NCBI RefSeq assembly: GCF_018691265.1
Contig: NW_024881329.1
Span: 3,534,001 to 3,598,000, forward strand
Length of the DNA: 64,000 nucleotides
Origin: Tyto alba
Lineage: Eukaryota > Chordata > Aves > Strigiformes > Tytonidae
Reading direction: 5' to 3'
This document shows positions 40,301 through 53,260 of this stretch, piece by piece. Position 1 is the first letter of the stretch, and each line of letters begins with the position of its first letter. Made by a program: the position numbers and the translations under genes. The notes below the pieces were generated by a model. That model saw nothing but the letters and a program-made list of their open reading frames with translations, was not told the DNA's origin and ran no database searches.

Positions 40301-43300
40301 ATTAAAGAGCACCAAAAAGCCGTAAATTAAGCAGACAAGGTGCAAGCACAACCCTGTACAGCAGCGGGTGCAGCGTGCCTGCGTGTTCATGGGATTTCTG
40401 CTCTAGTCTCTTGTCCCCGGTCATTGTGGCTTTGGAAAACTGCATTTCACTGTGCTAGCTCCCCATGTGTCACCCATAACACGTGTAACATGCAGTAACC
40501 CTTAATAGCCAAGCCATCCACTTTGTTAGCATCTTTCCTGCAAGGATCTCAAAACACTTAATATAGGGAAATGTTGCTCCCAGTTTTACCAAAGGGCTAC
40601 CTAGAACCAAAGGATAAAGTGATATATGGAGGAAAGCTTTCAAACCAAGCTTCCTGACTGTTTTTCCAGGAGCCGCTACACAGCAGCACTTTCATCCTTC
40701 AGCCTGATCCAATTCTGATTCTTGTGGCCACTGAATTTTTTTTTCAGCTTCCTGCTTCATGCGTCTCCACTTTAGGACTCAGGAGGACACTTAACTGGTG
40801 ACTTTTTCCATGGTTTAGTTGCTTTGTATCACCATTAGCCTCAGGCTGAACAGAGAGAAAGTCATCTGAGCCACTCAAAGGTAAGGATGAAGTGTCACCA
40901 AATATTTAGCTGGGGCAATCCAAAGAGCCAAAGGATGGCCACCGCCTGCTTTGGGAGGCAGCAGTGGGGTGGTGAGATGCTCAGGGCTGCTGAAGGATGC
41001 ACCAGCGCTGAGACATACAGGCATGCCTTCTCCTCCACCCAAAGTTGAAGACTCGGGGTTGGAAGTGGGCTGATTGGTGTCCGTATGAGCATGAGGCACA
41101 AGGTAGCATCTGGGCATTGTTTCCCATTTCACTACTATATGATTTCAAATGTTTTTTAAAGAGAATCTTGCTTTTTCACTGCCATTTAATAAAGCTGTAG
41201 AAACGAAGAGCGAGTCCCGGAGCATGCTGGGGAGATGGGGTTAGCTGTTACTCAGCCACTCCAGCAATGCGCTTGGCTCAACACCCCTCACAGCTTTACG
41301 TGATCTCCAGGGCCTGAAGGTCTCCTGCAGCTGGGCCCATTGCAGCGGTACGTCCCAGGTGAGCATAATGAAACAAAACTTCACTTTCTAGGATTAAACT
41401 CCAGGATTTCCTCGCTCTTAAGCAAGTTCCAGCTCTCTGGAGTCAACAGCAACTTGCCCAGATCCTGCTTTCAATTACATACAGATGTAAACCACAGGGT
41501 AACGCGGTGCTCTGACATCCCCCCTGGGCTGAGCTGCTCTGCTGGATGTTGCACCTTCCCCCACCCACTGGGATGCCGGGGGGATCCCCCCAAAACAGCG
41601 CAGTGACCCACTCCCCAGTGTTGCGCTGGGATGTCGCGCGCCTGCGTGCCGTCTGGCTCCTCCACGGCTGGGAAAAGGGGTTTGGATGCAATTCATTCAT
41701 TGCAATCAAAACCCAACAAGTACTGGAAGAAAGTTCAAATGTATGTGAAATAACTTGTCCAAAAAGCTGGCAAAGGCAGCTTATTTTTCCTGTCTTACAA
41801 GAAGTTATGCAATCAAGTGATTAATTACCCATGGCACGGTCTGAGGGGTGAAAGATTAATATTCCTGGAGACTGCTGCTGTTGACCTTGTGTTATACCCA
41901 GGATGGGAATAGCCTGAGCTTCCCAGCAGAATAAACCTTGCCCAATGGCGAGACTGTCTTCTCCGTAGTTGAGTGAAGAGGTTAAAGTTCTATTTTTCTT
42001 CTTAATTCTGTCCCTCCGGCAGGAAATAGTACCATCGAAAGACTCCCACCCATCTCCCGGATAAAAAGGAAGTTCAAATCTTTTATAATTCAAGGGCTCT
42101 GCCTCACCCAGCCGCGGCAGTGGAGTGGAACGCAGCCTTCGACGCGGGCGCTAGTGGGAAAGGGCTGAGCAGCGTCGCACGTGTTAACTGGTGGGGCATG
42201 AGCCACAACCCAGCGCCCGCTCCAGACAGCGCTGGAAACCATCTCAGCTGGTTGCAGTTAGCCCCGGGGGGTAACCTCAAATTCAATCACAGTTTCAAAC
42301 GACGCTTCTTGCCTGCACTGAATGCTCGTTAATGCACATTGTGGTATTATTTCTTTCCTGGGGAAAGAAGCGTTTCCTGGGGATGTGACAGAAATTAATT
42401 CTGCGTGCAGTTGCAGTACTCATTCATTCATTCTGCTCATCGTGTGCAGCTGAAGGGTGCCACGTTTCTGTGGCGTAGGAGGACATGCCTTCTCAAACAC
42501 ATTGCTCACCCTACCTTGCTTTTTCTACACAAGCCCATGTGCAGCAATCACTTTCTGCTGAAAATCCTTCATCGGCTTGCTGTCAGCAATGTTAGCTTAG
42601 ACCAAAAGTTATCTGGTACTTTTGTTAAAAGGTCGCTTTTCAGTAGTTTTTAACTTTGCCAGACTAAGTGTTCACTCCAAGATGAAGTTATTTTCCAAGG
42701 GAAGGGTGCAGCAAACCTTCAGTCATTTTAGTCATTGGATGTCCAAGGAATAATGTGTAGCTTTCCCTATATATAAAACCTTGCCCACTTTGTTATTAAG
42801 CCTTCATAACTCCAATCTTTGGAGTATATCTTAGCATATCCTAGCTCTCAGGGCTGAATTTACAGCATTAAATAAACACTGTTTGTTTGTTAATGAAACA
42901 AATGCTCATTATTCAATTTTAAGTTACACTCAGTCTAAGAAGCGGGAGCAGAAGAAAGGGCTTGTACAATTTTTCTTTCTCAAGTAGTGGTTTCCATCAA
43001 AGCAACTCAGCATGTGAAAGCTTCTAGTGAAGGAGAGAACCAAACATAAGAAAGAAAACCAGGAAAAACAGGGCGGGGGGCGAGGGGTTACTTCATGTGC
43101 AATAAATAAAACCTGCCATAAACTTTGGTCTCAGGAGAAGATCAAGAGTGCTGGTGCCAAATAACTCCTCGCAGCAGGAAGACTGGACAACAGTGGGGCT
43201 GCAGGGGCTGGTGGGCGCCTCTCAGCTGAAATGAATGGAAAGGACAAGGCTGCCAAAACATTGAACAGGGGCTGAGCACAGGGCTTGGAAATGGACGGTG

Positions 43301-43470
43301 TTAATAGCCTTCAAAAATGCAGTGACAGACCTGACTGGGAGCATGGTGAAGCTCGCAGCTCCTCACATAGTCAGTGATGGCACTGGCAGTGTGGCTCGTG
43401 TCGCACCACCTGTCTGGAAGAGCTCTGGCACCTCATTTGCTCCTGGTCCTCTTGTCGCAGTCTTGGGTTC
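28600..43470. other. Long gene-poor intergenic stretch
   Basis: About 14.9 kb with no recognisable gene or transposon body. The part from 29.5 to 33.5 kb is AT-rich. Homopolymers occur at 31286-31308 (A23), 31692-31705 (A14), 32030-32050 (A21), 34272-34305 (T34) and 36460-36475 (A16). Open frames, including a 274-codon minus-strand frame at 33705-34529 that runs through the poly(T) tract as polylysine, lack any known domain. Confidence 0.65.
34272..34305. repeat. T34 homopolymer
   Basis: The longest uninterrupted homopolymer in the window, preceded by a short TGCTGC repeat and a T/C-rich leader. No SINE body is recognised next to it. Confidence 0.9.
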
Positions 43471-43664
43471 ACAGGATCACAGAGTAGGTGAGGTTGGAAG
43501 GCACCTCATGGGATCATATACTTCATCTCCCCAGCTCAAGCAGGGTCAACTAGAGTGAGTCCAAAACGTTGACCAGTTGGGATTTGAGTATCTTCAAGAT
43601 TGGAGACACCACAACCTCCTTGGGAAACCTGTGCCAGTGTACAACCACTCTCATGGCTTTAAAA

Positions 43665-43697
<33 letters not shown>

Positions 43698-44700
43698 TGT
43701 TTAAATGGAATTTCCTTTCTTTCAGCTTGTGCCCATGGCCTCTCATCCTGCCACTGGGCATCACTGGGAAGAGTCTGGCTCCATCTTTCCTCCTCCCCAT
43801 CAGATTTTTATACACAGTGATAACATCCCCCTGACCCTTCTCTTCTTCAAGCTGAGCAGTCCCAGCTCCCTCAGCCCCTCCCTGTATGACAGATGCTGCA
43901 ATCCCTTAATCATCTTTGTGGCTCTTTGCTGGGCTCCTTCAGGCACATTCACGTTTTGTACTGGGGCACCCAGAACTGGACCCAGCTCTCCAGTGTTGGA
44001 TCGTGCTCCTCAGCCTGCTGGCAATGCTCTTTCTAATGCAGCCCAGGAAGCTCTTGCCACCTTTGCCGTGAGTCTACATGGCTGGTTCATGGTCAGCATG
44101 TTGTGCACCAGAACCTTAAGGTCCTTTTCTGCAGAGCTGCTTTCCAGCTAGCTGGCCAGCCCCCGGTTTCATACTGGTGTCTGAGGTTATTCCTCTCCAC
44201 ATGAAAGCCGTCACATTTCCCTTTAAACATTGTGAGATTCCTTTTGATCCATATTTCCAGCCTCCTGAAGTCCCTCTGAATGGCACCACAACCATCTGCT
44301 CTATCAGCCGTTCCTCCCATTTTCGTAGCACCTGAAAGCTTGTCAAGGGTGTCCTCAGTCCCACCATCCAGGTCATTGATGAAGATGTTAAACAGTGCTG
44401 GCCTCAGTATCAACCCCTGGGGTGCACCACTAGTGAGTGGCCTCCAGATGATTGTGTCACTGATCACAACTCTTTGACCCCAGCAGTTCAGCCAGCATTC
44501 AAGCCACCTCACTGTCTATTTATGTCATCCATATTTCATTGATTTGTCTATAAGGACGTTATGGGAGACCGTGTCAAAAGCCTTGTTAAAATTGGCATAA
44601 ATAACATCCACTGTGCACCCCTCATCCACCGAGCCACTCATCACATTGTAGAAGGCTATCACAATGGCCAGGCATGATTTCAGCATATCAAATTTACCAG
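43471..44700 (-). mobile_element. CR1 LINE, partial reverse transcriptase plus 3'UTR (degraded)
   Basis: The plus strand starts with the reverse complement of the CR1 3' end (ACAGGATCACAGAG...GAGGTTGGAAGGCACCTC, CTCAAGCAGGGTCA, CACAACCTCCTTGGGAAACC, CTGTGCCAGTG). On the minus strand, translated pieces match the CR1 reverse transcriptase C-terminal part: AFYNVMSGSVDEG, FNKAFDTVSHNVLIDK, TSGAPQGLILRPALFNIFIN and AIQRDFRRLEIW. The usual F(A/V)DDTK catalytic region is degraded to SGATKMGG, and frames are broken, so it is a dead 5'-truncated copy. A (TA)n/poly(T) stretch interrupts its 3'UTR at 43662-43696. Confidence 0.93.
43662..43696. repeat. (TA)n plus poly(T) inside the CR1 copy
   Basis: AAAAATATATATATAT followed by about 18 T, at a position where CR1 normally has a short T-rich stretch. 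This looks like local microsatellite expansion after insertion. Confidence 0.8.
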
Positions 44701-47700
44701 AGTGTGAGGTTTTGAGAAACTGGAGAAAGGGAACCGCACCTCGTCTCCCCCTGGTTTTCATAATAGTTGGAGGGAAATTGGTGTTTTAGCTTTTGTTGTA
44801 ACTAAGAATGCCTGTCTCCCTTCTGGGGAGTTATGTAGGAAAGGCAGAATTTACTGTAAAAGCTTAGTTACGTGTGCTAGAATTTTAGTCTCTGCTTTGG
44901 CATGGACTTATAAAAATAATAATTATTTAAAAATAAACCTAGCTATTGTATTTAACCTTGGCCCGTGCAGCCAGTGATATTTTCTGAGACGTTTCAGCTA
45001 TCCACAGATTCTTTTCACCAAAGCTTCCCTTCAGGAAACAAAATAAATTAATGATACAAACAGGAAGCAGCTGTCTTTTCCTAAATAATAATTAAAATGG
45101 GGTCTCCTTAGCAGAGGGGGGAATAAAGGGGAGGGAAAAGACCTGAAATATTGTCGGTTTAATTTTGACCAGTCTTCAGAGGACAGGCTTAGAATAGCGA
45201 CACAAGCTGTGCGGCTGGGAGGACTTATTTTCTTAGGAGCCGTTTTTGGATTTAAAAAACAGCAAAAGGTCTGCACGAGGGGCAGATGAGCAAGACAAAG
45301 GAATGCTGCTCTCTCAAGGCACACAAGCTTTCCTCCTTTGGTACTATTCACATGGAAAGAAACATTAATCATCATAATCATTGATGCTGTTCTTCAGCGG
45401 CTTTCATCTGCTATCAGCAATCACTAGGAAATTCCAGGGTGTTCCTGACGTTGTGGGTTTTTTTGTCTTTGTCCCAGACTGTTGACTTGATACAGTTCCT
45501 TGAAATTCCACTTTAAGAAGGAAGAAGGACAAGAGAGCTGGAAACTCTTGGCTCCTTCCCGCCAGCTGGGAGGAGGAGGTGGTGGCCACGAGTGTGGTAC
45601 CACACAGGGGCTCCTGCTGTGGCCCCAAGGCTTGGTCTGCTCAGAGCTTCCAGAGGTGGAGAGACCTTGCTCCGTGGGCTTGTCAGCTGAGCCTGTGGCT
45701 GACCACAACAGCATACTGGTGGGAGGTGAGGAAACCAGGGGAGATAACCATGGCCAGCACAAGCCACAAGCAGCACAAGAGCTAGGACTTTTTATCTTTT
45801 ATTACGACTGGGTGAAGCAGTAAGTTGATACAGCGTGGCAGTGCATTGGGAAAGGTGCATTTCTTAACAGAGTGAAATAACCCTGTTTTAAAAAATTAGA
45901 TTTGAATTTGCTCCATCTCAGGAGATAATATCAATACACAACCATACAACATGGCCCTGAGAGAAGACTTGGGAAGCACCCTCTATCATTTGCTTGAGTA
46001 GGTGGTACTGGGTGACTGGTAGTGCTGATCGTAACAGGAGTGGCTTAATGGAAGCTTTTATGACTGCAACCAGAGTGCCAGTGCAGAAAACCCAGTGCCA
46101 TAAACACGGTGGATTAGCCAGTGCCACCTCCCAAAAGATAGAGCAGGTGAGATAAACAAGGTTTATGTTTTATTTGTAAGATTTTGAAACTCTGCTTGGC
46201 AGGAAAAGAGCCTCCTGTCTGCTCTCAAACGTATCAATGAGTTGTTGAGTGTGTCAGGGATTAAGAGGTTGAAAAGGAGATGGCAGAAAAATTGGTGACA
46301 AGCCTTATGACTCCTTTGGGTATTTGAAGGTATCATCAGACTATCATAGATACCAGTTTTCATATCCTTTGAGGTATAGAAACTCCAGAAAGACCTCATG
46401 CCATGGACTCTTGTCCATGAATCAGACTTGGCACCAATTTTGACTTAAAATTTTCTGGAACTGGTTCCTTTTAAGATGGGAAGGCAATAAGGCATCTGGA
46501 CCTTAAGAAGATCAAGAAGATTTTGACATGGTCCCTTTACCCTGCACTCAGTGATCCTATTATCCATACAACCTTTCTTCCATCTTTTTCTCATTGTATC
46601 TTGTCCTAAAAGCTCAAGTTGGTATCCTCTGAATGAAGCAAGAAGTAATACATGTTCATTTTTAACTGGGCACAGCAGTCTCCAGCCAGTTCTGTATCTG
46701 CTAAAGGGGCAGAGCTAATCTCATGGTAAAACTGCAAATGTTTCTTTTAGCAGCACAGAGCTTAAAAGTGTAAGAAAGTTCAATCAGGACTGTCTGAGAC
46801 ACTTAGCAGCCTTTACCAAGTCACATGGAAAACTTTTCAGGGGAAAAGCTTATCTTGAGTTACCTTCAGATAAAGATGGTGTCTTCACAGTCACCACAGA
46901 AATCCCCATCTGTGTTGCCTCTGTGAGAGGGAAACCTGTTAGGGTCTCTGAAGAAAACATAACACTTCAACGTGAGGATTTTGGAATTCCCGATTGAAAG
47001 TACAGTTTTGTCCCTGGCTTCATTTGCCTGTTCTCACCCAGGATCCCTGCTGTAATAACCATTAGTAGATAAAATGTAGAGTCTGCATCTTCCCTGCCAG
47101 GAGGCACACTGGAAGGATAACCTGAGCCAGGGGGTTCTCCTTCAGATGCTCCGAAGGAAGTCATGTAGCTCATGTAGTCTAGGCAAGCACAGCTACTAAG
47201 ACAGAAAACTTCAAGGACAACAAAAGAAGGAGTTAGTATTTCTCCAGTGGTACAGAAATGCCACAGTGGGGCCCCAAGAAGCTGAGCAGATGGCAGTGTG
47301 GACGTCACCTTTGGCTTTGCGTGCACTTGCACGCAATTAGTGGGGTTGCTTATAGTGGTAAATTTTTACAATTCTGGAGAAAACACATTTTAATGGATGT
47401 GTAGACTCACCAAGCACACACACAAAACAGATTAAAAGGGAGACATATGTCATTTGAGGCCTCTTGGCTCCCAACAGTACACGTGCCCTCATTTTTAGTT
47501 CAAACTAAATTAATCTATTAAGGTACAGGAAACCTAATTTCACATCTGTCTCTTCTCAGGCAGACGCTGGAATACCAAAAAAGGCAGATAGGTCTTTATC
47601 ACAATGTACAATTCAGGGGAAGTGAGAGGTATTATTCATGTGGGTGTGACCTGATGGCCATGCTGATTCACTCTTCCACTCCAAAGCCCTCCCTGTCCTT

Positions 47701-49150
47701 CCTAAGCTTTGCAGCACTCGGGGCCGCCTTTACAAGGGTCCTTATTTGGTGAAGAGGGATACATATTTTGGCCTACCCTCTTTCCTCCCTGCTACAAGTT
47801 ATTGTTGTAGAAATGGCTCACAGAGGGGTAGTTTTTGGTTTTTTTGTCCTTAAAGATTAGGCTCCCCGCAGCTAAGAATAGCTTCTGCTGTTATGTGAGC
47901 AGCAGCAAAAAGTAAAAAAGAGTATCAACAAAGTGAATGTCACCGGAGGCGAAAGTCCCACTCCACCCGTCGTGACAGCAGTCCACTTTTGGAGATCACC
48001 GGGTGGCGCTTGGCTAATTTTGAAGCCTTGTCAGTGAGATCCACAGTTGGTGTGACAAAAGGGGTAGCAAAGCTAGGGCAGTCGTTCTGCATCAAGTAAT
48101 CCCTGCAGTACTGCAAACATGCTGATAATCAGACACCATCAACCCCAGTGAGTTTTGAACTGCAACAGAGCTAGGTGTTTTGTTTCCACAACAGATGGCT
48201 TGATATGAAGTCCCCAAAATCTTGAACTGATGTATTTATCTCAGAAGATAGCTCTTGGTGTAGCCTTGCTTGTTTTGCCCTCTAACTGTTTGGGAGAGAG
48301 AACAGGGTGGATGGGCTCCAGGTATACACCTTTTCCCCATTCGCTTTCTTTTTTTTTTTTTTTTCCAGACCTTTTTTTCCTATTTCCCCTTCAGGGGTCA
48401 CTACCATCCTGACTGCTCTTGGTTTGCAGCAGTTTCTCAAAGTCATAGTGAGAGAGAGACCTCAAAGGAGCAGCTGGGAAGATGTGAAGGGAAGGCTAAC
48501 AAGGCCACTTGGTTGTTATTCAGAGACTCATATTTCAAATACTATTTTTCAGGGAAGAGCGGGGTGAGAAAGGCTCTGACTGTTATCGCTACAAATAAAC
48601 CCTTTAAAACATATCCCAAGTAGGATTAATAAAGTCCCAAAGCAGTTCATCTGAGATATGCGCTGTCTCGTCAGCTTCAGCGTTTTTTAACACAGATGCC
48701 TATAAGGACTCAATTTCTGTAGCCAAACTCAGAACCAAGTGGGCAAACTGGTGACCAGAGCAGAATTACAATTTACTGCAAACAGCTGGTCTCACCACAG
48801 TTTTGATATTGTTTGCTGAGGCGGGAACAAATGGGACAACGAGAAGGCAAGAGGAGTAGCAGTGTCCAACATCAATATTATTGCCAAACACTTAATAACA
48901 TTAAGCCCCGAGCGTGATGAGTCACTGATTGAGGGTGATGTATATGGCAGGCATCACAAACCTTAAGCTGTTCAACAAATTTGTCTACCAGCAGTAGGGA
49001 TCTTAAGCCGCTCGGTCAGCTGCGACCTGGACGAAGGTGTGTGCCGTGCCGGAGCTGCAGAGAACGTAGAGCGGGTGAGGATGCTTGAAGATGGTGACCT
49101 TTGGGAAGTAACCGTGTAAGAACAAGATAAAGCCATCCTTCGTGAACATG
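44701..49150. other. Intergenic region between two CR1 copies
   Basis: No gene recognised. Contents noted: AT-rich sequence at 44.8-45.1 kb, a T16 run at 48349-48364, the weak CTCF-like site at 48.0 kb, an AP-1-like TGAGTCAC near 48.92 kb within AT-rich sequence, and a short minus-strand open frame near 49.0-49.15 kb. The rest shows no structure that I could interpret. Confidence 0.65.
47995..48012 (+). promoter_or_regulatory. Weaker CTCF-like motif
   Basis: ATCACCGGGTGGCGCTTG matches the CTCF core except for G in place of the well-conserved A of the AG pair and T at the first core position. It is less convincing than the site at 56.4 kb. Confidence 0.2.
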
Positions 49151-49154
49151 AAGG

Positions 49155-49660
49155 TATATAAGGACATAAAAACAGCTCCACTGGGTCAGACCAAAGGTCT
49201 GTCTAACCTAACATCCGGACCCCAACGGAGCCCGTTGCTGGAAGCCTAGGGAGAAGTAAGAACAAGGGCAAACGTATACAATACTTCCCCTCAGTTCTCT
49301 CCCAGCCTCCAACTATTTTCAGCTCAGGAACTTCCTGAGCCAGATACAGTTTCTATGTATTTAATAACTCTCAGTGGATTTCTCTTCCGTGAACTCTCCT
49401 TGAATCCATGTAAACTTCTCATCTCCACAACGTCCTTTGGTAAGAAGGTCCACAGATTTGTTACCTGTTGCATGAAGAGCCATCTCCTTCTGTTTGTTTT
49501 TCAGCATGGCTCCTACTAACCTGATGTAACGTTGCCTGCTCTTGTACAGAAAGAGACGACAAAGCTTGCCCCATCCCTGCTCCCATGCTGCTCGCAGGCT
49601 CAGAAACCTCTCTCATATACCTTCCAGTCGTTTCTTTTCCAACCTGAAGATACCTGGTTT
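49155..49660 (-). mobile_element. Ancient CR1 LINE 3' region (minus orientation)
   Basis: Read on the plus strand it begins GGACATAAAAACAG then CCACTGGGTCAGACCAAAGG, the known terminal signature of an old amniote CR1 group in reverse complement. Further matching blocks follow in order: TACTTCCC...CTCTCCCAGCCTCC, GGAACTTCCTGAGCCAGA, CTCCACAACGTCCTTTGG, TCCACAGATTTGTTACC and GTCGTTTCTTTTCCAACCTG. Only non-coding 3' sequence is retained, and divergence is substantial. Confidence 0.8.
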
Positions 49661-51039
49661 AGTTGGTGTGGAAACTAAGCCATAAGGTGGAACTTGTGAA
49701 GGACTGGGGCTATTTTTATGTACAGCCTCACTTGCCCTCAGACTCCAGAGGGTCTCGTTGCATCCTGCAGTTGTGAATGAAATCCTCCAGCTTGCTCAGA
49801 GCTTGAGTTCCAGCTCTACTGCTGCAAGCGTCACGTGTTGGCAGAGCTGTGGGGATATAAATAATAGCCTGCACTCAAATCCCAGGGAGGAACAGTTCCT
49901 AACCATGCTGTACTTGTGCACAAGCCATTCCTGGAAGCCTCTTCATGCTCCCATCCTCCCTTACACCTCCTCAAATTTGCCAGTAACCCATACTCCCAGC
50001 TTCACTTCTAGGGGTCTTGTGAGGTGATTCATGTCTACAAGCTGCACTTTGTAGATGAACTCATGGAGTTTCTGGCAATGACCAGCAGCTTAGCCTTTTC
50101 TCTCATTGTGCTGGCGTGTAAATCTGCTGCAGGTGCCCAGGGAAACCAAGAGCCTGCTACCTGCATAAACTTTGCTGAGTACCTACCAAAAGCAGAGCAT
50201 GCTCTCTGCTCTGTGTGTGTGTGTGTGTCACGGTGACCTCTGAGCACGCCATCTAAAATAACCCCATGCATGGAACCAGGAATAGAAAGAAAGGAAGGAT
50301 GCATTTTATGTAAACGTAGTCAGAAAGTCTGCAAGACAAATTGCTTGAAGTGGTTCGAAAGATGAAGAAATATGACTCACTTCCAGAGGGAACTGTTTTT
50401 GCTGGGCTGAGCTAAGGGTAGTATTGTGTCTTAGGCAAGTACATGGTTGCCATTAGGGCTTTACTGACATCTGCTTGGATGGGATGGACATCCAGTAAAC
50501 TGCATAATGGGCATGCAGAGCAGAAGTGTTTCATGGGCACCAGGGGAGCTCTGCAAGCGGGGGAGGCACCTGATCATCTGCAGTGCAGATTTACACATAA
50601 CTTTTGCAACCCATGTCACTAACATAAGGATGCTTGCCATGCTTTCAGCAGACAAAAGTCTATGAGCCACCTTTGTCCGGGCAAGTAGGAGCAGTGGTGT
50701 ATTTAATTAAATGCAGCTTCCCACAAAGCCAGTGGCAACGCTGAGGAGGGCGAGGTGAAAATGCTCAGCGCGGGCAGCCGTGCCCTCGCAAGCTGCCAGA
50801 AGTCTCCTCTGCCCCCCGGGCTATCAGCTCTCGGCTCCTCTGAAGCATGAGGGTTTAGCGATGTTTATCAACACTTCCCCTGTGAAACGTAGCTACGTGT
50901 ACCCTTATTCATCACAGAGATAGCATTCTCTTCCCAGTGTTTTTCTTTCGCTAACTCCTTGCAGCAACAAGCAATTTCACTGAATTAATCTGTGGCTGTT
51001 GACGACATCGGGTATTTTATTTCAGACCCTCTTTCCTCT

Positions 51040-51850
51040 CCATGCGTCATTGCCTGCTGAAACCAGGGCCGCTGTTGCATGTAGGAGAGCTGAGAGAGGC
51101 TCCTCGCGTGCGGTTCCACGGCGTGCCCCAGCCCCACCGCGCCGAGGGGGCAGCCAGCAGTGGCAGGTCCTTCCCCCTTGGTCGGGCAGGCAGTTTTGGC
51201 AACATAGACCTACTGGAAGCGTGTTGTGGCCCACGTGCGTTACTGAGCAGGACCCAGCTATCGTTCGTCGCAGGTTGCATTGCAGCAGTCCACACTCTGC
51301 ATTTTCCAAAGCCCTGCTCCCATCCACATCCACTGAGGACAGGAATGCAAGTTCACCCGGAAACCACCTTTCCCTTTTAAGTGAGCGCATTTCTGAGCGG
51401 GTTTGGTATTTCCCATCTCCAGACACCGCATTTTTTCCACTGACTCTGCAAGCAGCACCAGGAGCTTCAGCAGGCGCCTAAACCCGTCAGCGCACCAGGA
51501 AGCGCAGGAAGCCAAACACCGAAGCTTCCCATCCCATTTTCGGCGGAGGGGTCAGAGCTGTCTGTGCCCCTGCGGCGCGACGACCGATTTACCGTCATCC
51601 CTTTGCTGCCCGGACAGGAAAGCGCTCGCAGACGGGCTCCAGCCCTCGGCAGCCATCCCTGCCCCGGCGTGGGCGCACCCACCGGCCGGGGGCTTTTGCT
51701 TTCCCTCCGCCACCAATTCCTCTGAAGACGACGGGTGAGCCGGGTTCGCTCGCACATGCCGGGGCTGGTGGCAGGGGGGCACAAAGCCTGCATTGTGCGC
51801 GCTCGCCGCCCTGAGAAGCGATCTAATTGTCTTCCCCGGCTTGGAGCAAC
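51040..51850. other. CpG-rich patch without a recognisable gene
   Basis: CG dinucleotides are frequent here compared with the flanks. Overlapping open frames occur on both strands, which is what GC-rich DNA gives by chance, and none shows a known domain. It sits about 6 kb beyond the proximal IGF2 3' end. Confidence 0.5.
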
Positions 51851-53039
51851 AATTTGCTGGCAGCCAGGCTTGTGTCATTATATAACTGGAGATAGTCCGA
51901 CTTGTAAACAGATCTCCAGAACGTGTCCCTCTCCCCTTATTTTGGAGAAACAATAAGCTCGGGGATGGCTGACACCTTGATGCTCTTTGCAAGGGTACAA
52001 ACTGAGCCTTTGCAGGGAGGAATTTGTCCAGAGCATCGCCTCCTCTCTGTGCAAGGCAATGGGGAGTCAGCAGGGCAATCCCGGGACAGGCAGGGGGTTT
52101 AACAACAAACCTGGAGACCCGCAGGGCTCCTTCAGCAGCACCTCGTTTTATGCAGCGGGCTGTCCTCGGGCTGGGAGAGGAGCTGTGCAGAGGAGGCTTT
52201 CCAGCAACGTGCCAGGAGGAGCACAGGGGTTAAAGAGCAGGAATTTGATTTCCATGCTCACTTTCCCTCCTCTCCAATGCCCAGCCCTGTCCTATGCTAA
52301 AGGACTGGTGAGGGAGAGGCAAAAGCAGTCCTCCTCTACTTCCATCCCTGAGGGAGTGCATTTCCATGAATGACTTCCAGGCTGGTGAGGGGTGCCCAAA
52401 GGCATCTTCTCCCAATGCCTGCCAGAGTTGAAGCTGAAGGCACCGTATTGTCAGGGTCATCTCTGCTCCTCAAGCTCCTTGGGCTTTCCTCCCCACGGGG
52501 GATGCTGTGCACTGGGGCTTGTATCCTCCTTGGGAAAGAAAAGAAACCACTCTCCCTTTTCGAGTTTCATCTTTCTATGTTTCTGCACATGGTAACACCA
52601 ACGGACAAAATTCCTACTCTGGGAAACTGTTTCTCATTGACTGCAAGGGACAACTTAATGTTCACGTTAACTTCGATGCTGGGCTTCCCAGACAGCCAAT
52701 TTGCTGCCTGAGCCTGAAACAGGGAGTGAGGATGAGGCATCAAAAGGAGAAATTATTTCTTGGGCTGGAATTTCCCTTTTATTTTTCTGTGTGAAGACCA
52801 AAGATGTTGAGAGGAAAGGGCTGCTAGAGCCTGGTCAGACCCTGCCCGAAGGCAAGTGTCTGCAGTGCTACCCTGGCTGCATAAAGACTGAACCTGAATA
52901 TCCCGGCACCAGAAATGGGCTATTTTACCTTGTTTAGGTCCTCCCCATACCGTACCTTTCCTCTGCTCTCAATGCTAAGCCTGCTTTTTCTGTTTCTGTC
53001 TTCTGTCTCACTTTCCCTGGGCCTCCGAAGCTCTGGGCA

Positions 53040-53260
53040 CCTCATCCCTCCCCCGTAAAGAGGATAGAAAAATATTGGGAGGTTGCTGCTCTATTATAAC
53101 TTGGCAGCTGCGAGCTCTGCGCGTCCATCTTCCTCCTCTCCTCTCCTCTCTCCCCCACTGTTAGATTCAATTTCATAAATAAATACCCTGCGTATTGACG
53201 TCAGTGTAGGCCTTGAGAAATAATACTCCTGCCGCTTTCTTTGCTAAGCATGGGGAACGG
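53040..53260. promoter_or_regulatory. Candidate regulatory module: MEF2-like site, E-box, palindromic CRE
   Basis: Within about 110 bp there are CTATTATAAC (53091-53100, MEF2- or TATA-like), CAGCTG (53105-53110), a CT-rich stretch, CATAAATAAATACC (FOX/MEF2-like) and a perfect TGACGTCA (53196-53203, CREB/ATF site). The spacing of TATTATAA and the following GC-rich initiator-like sequence could also suit a plus-strand promoter, but no downstream gene is seen. Confidence 0.3.
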
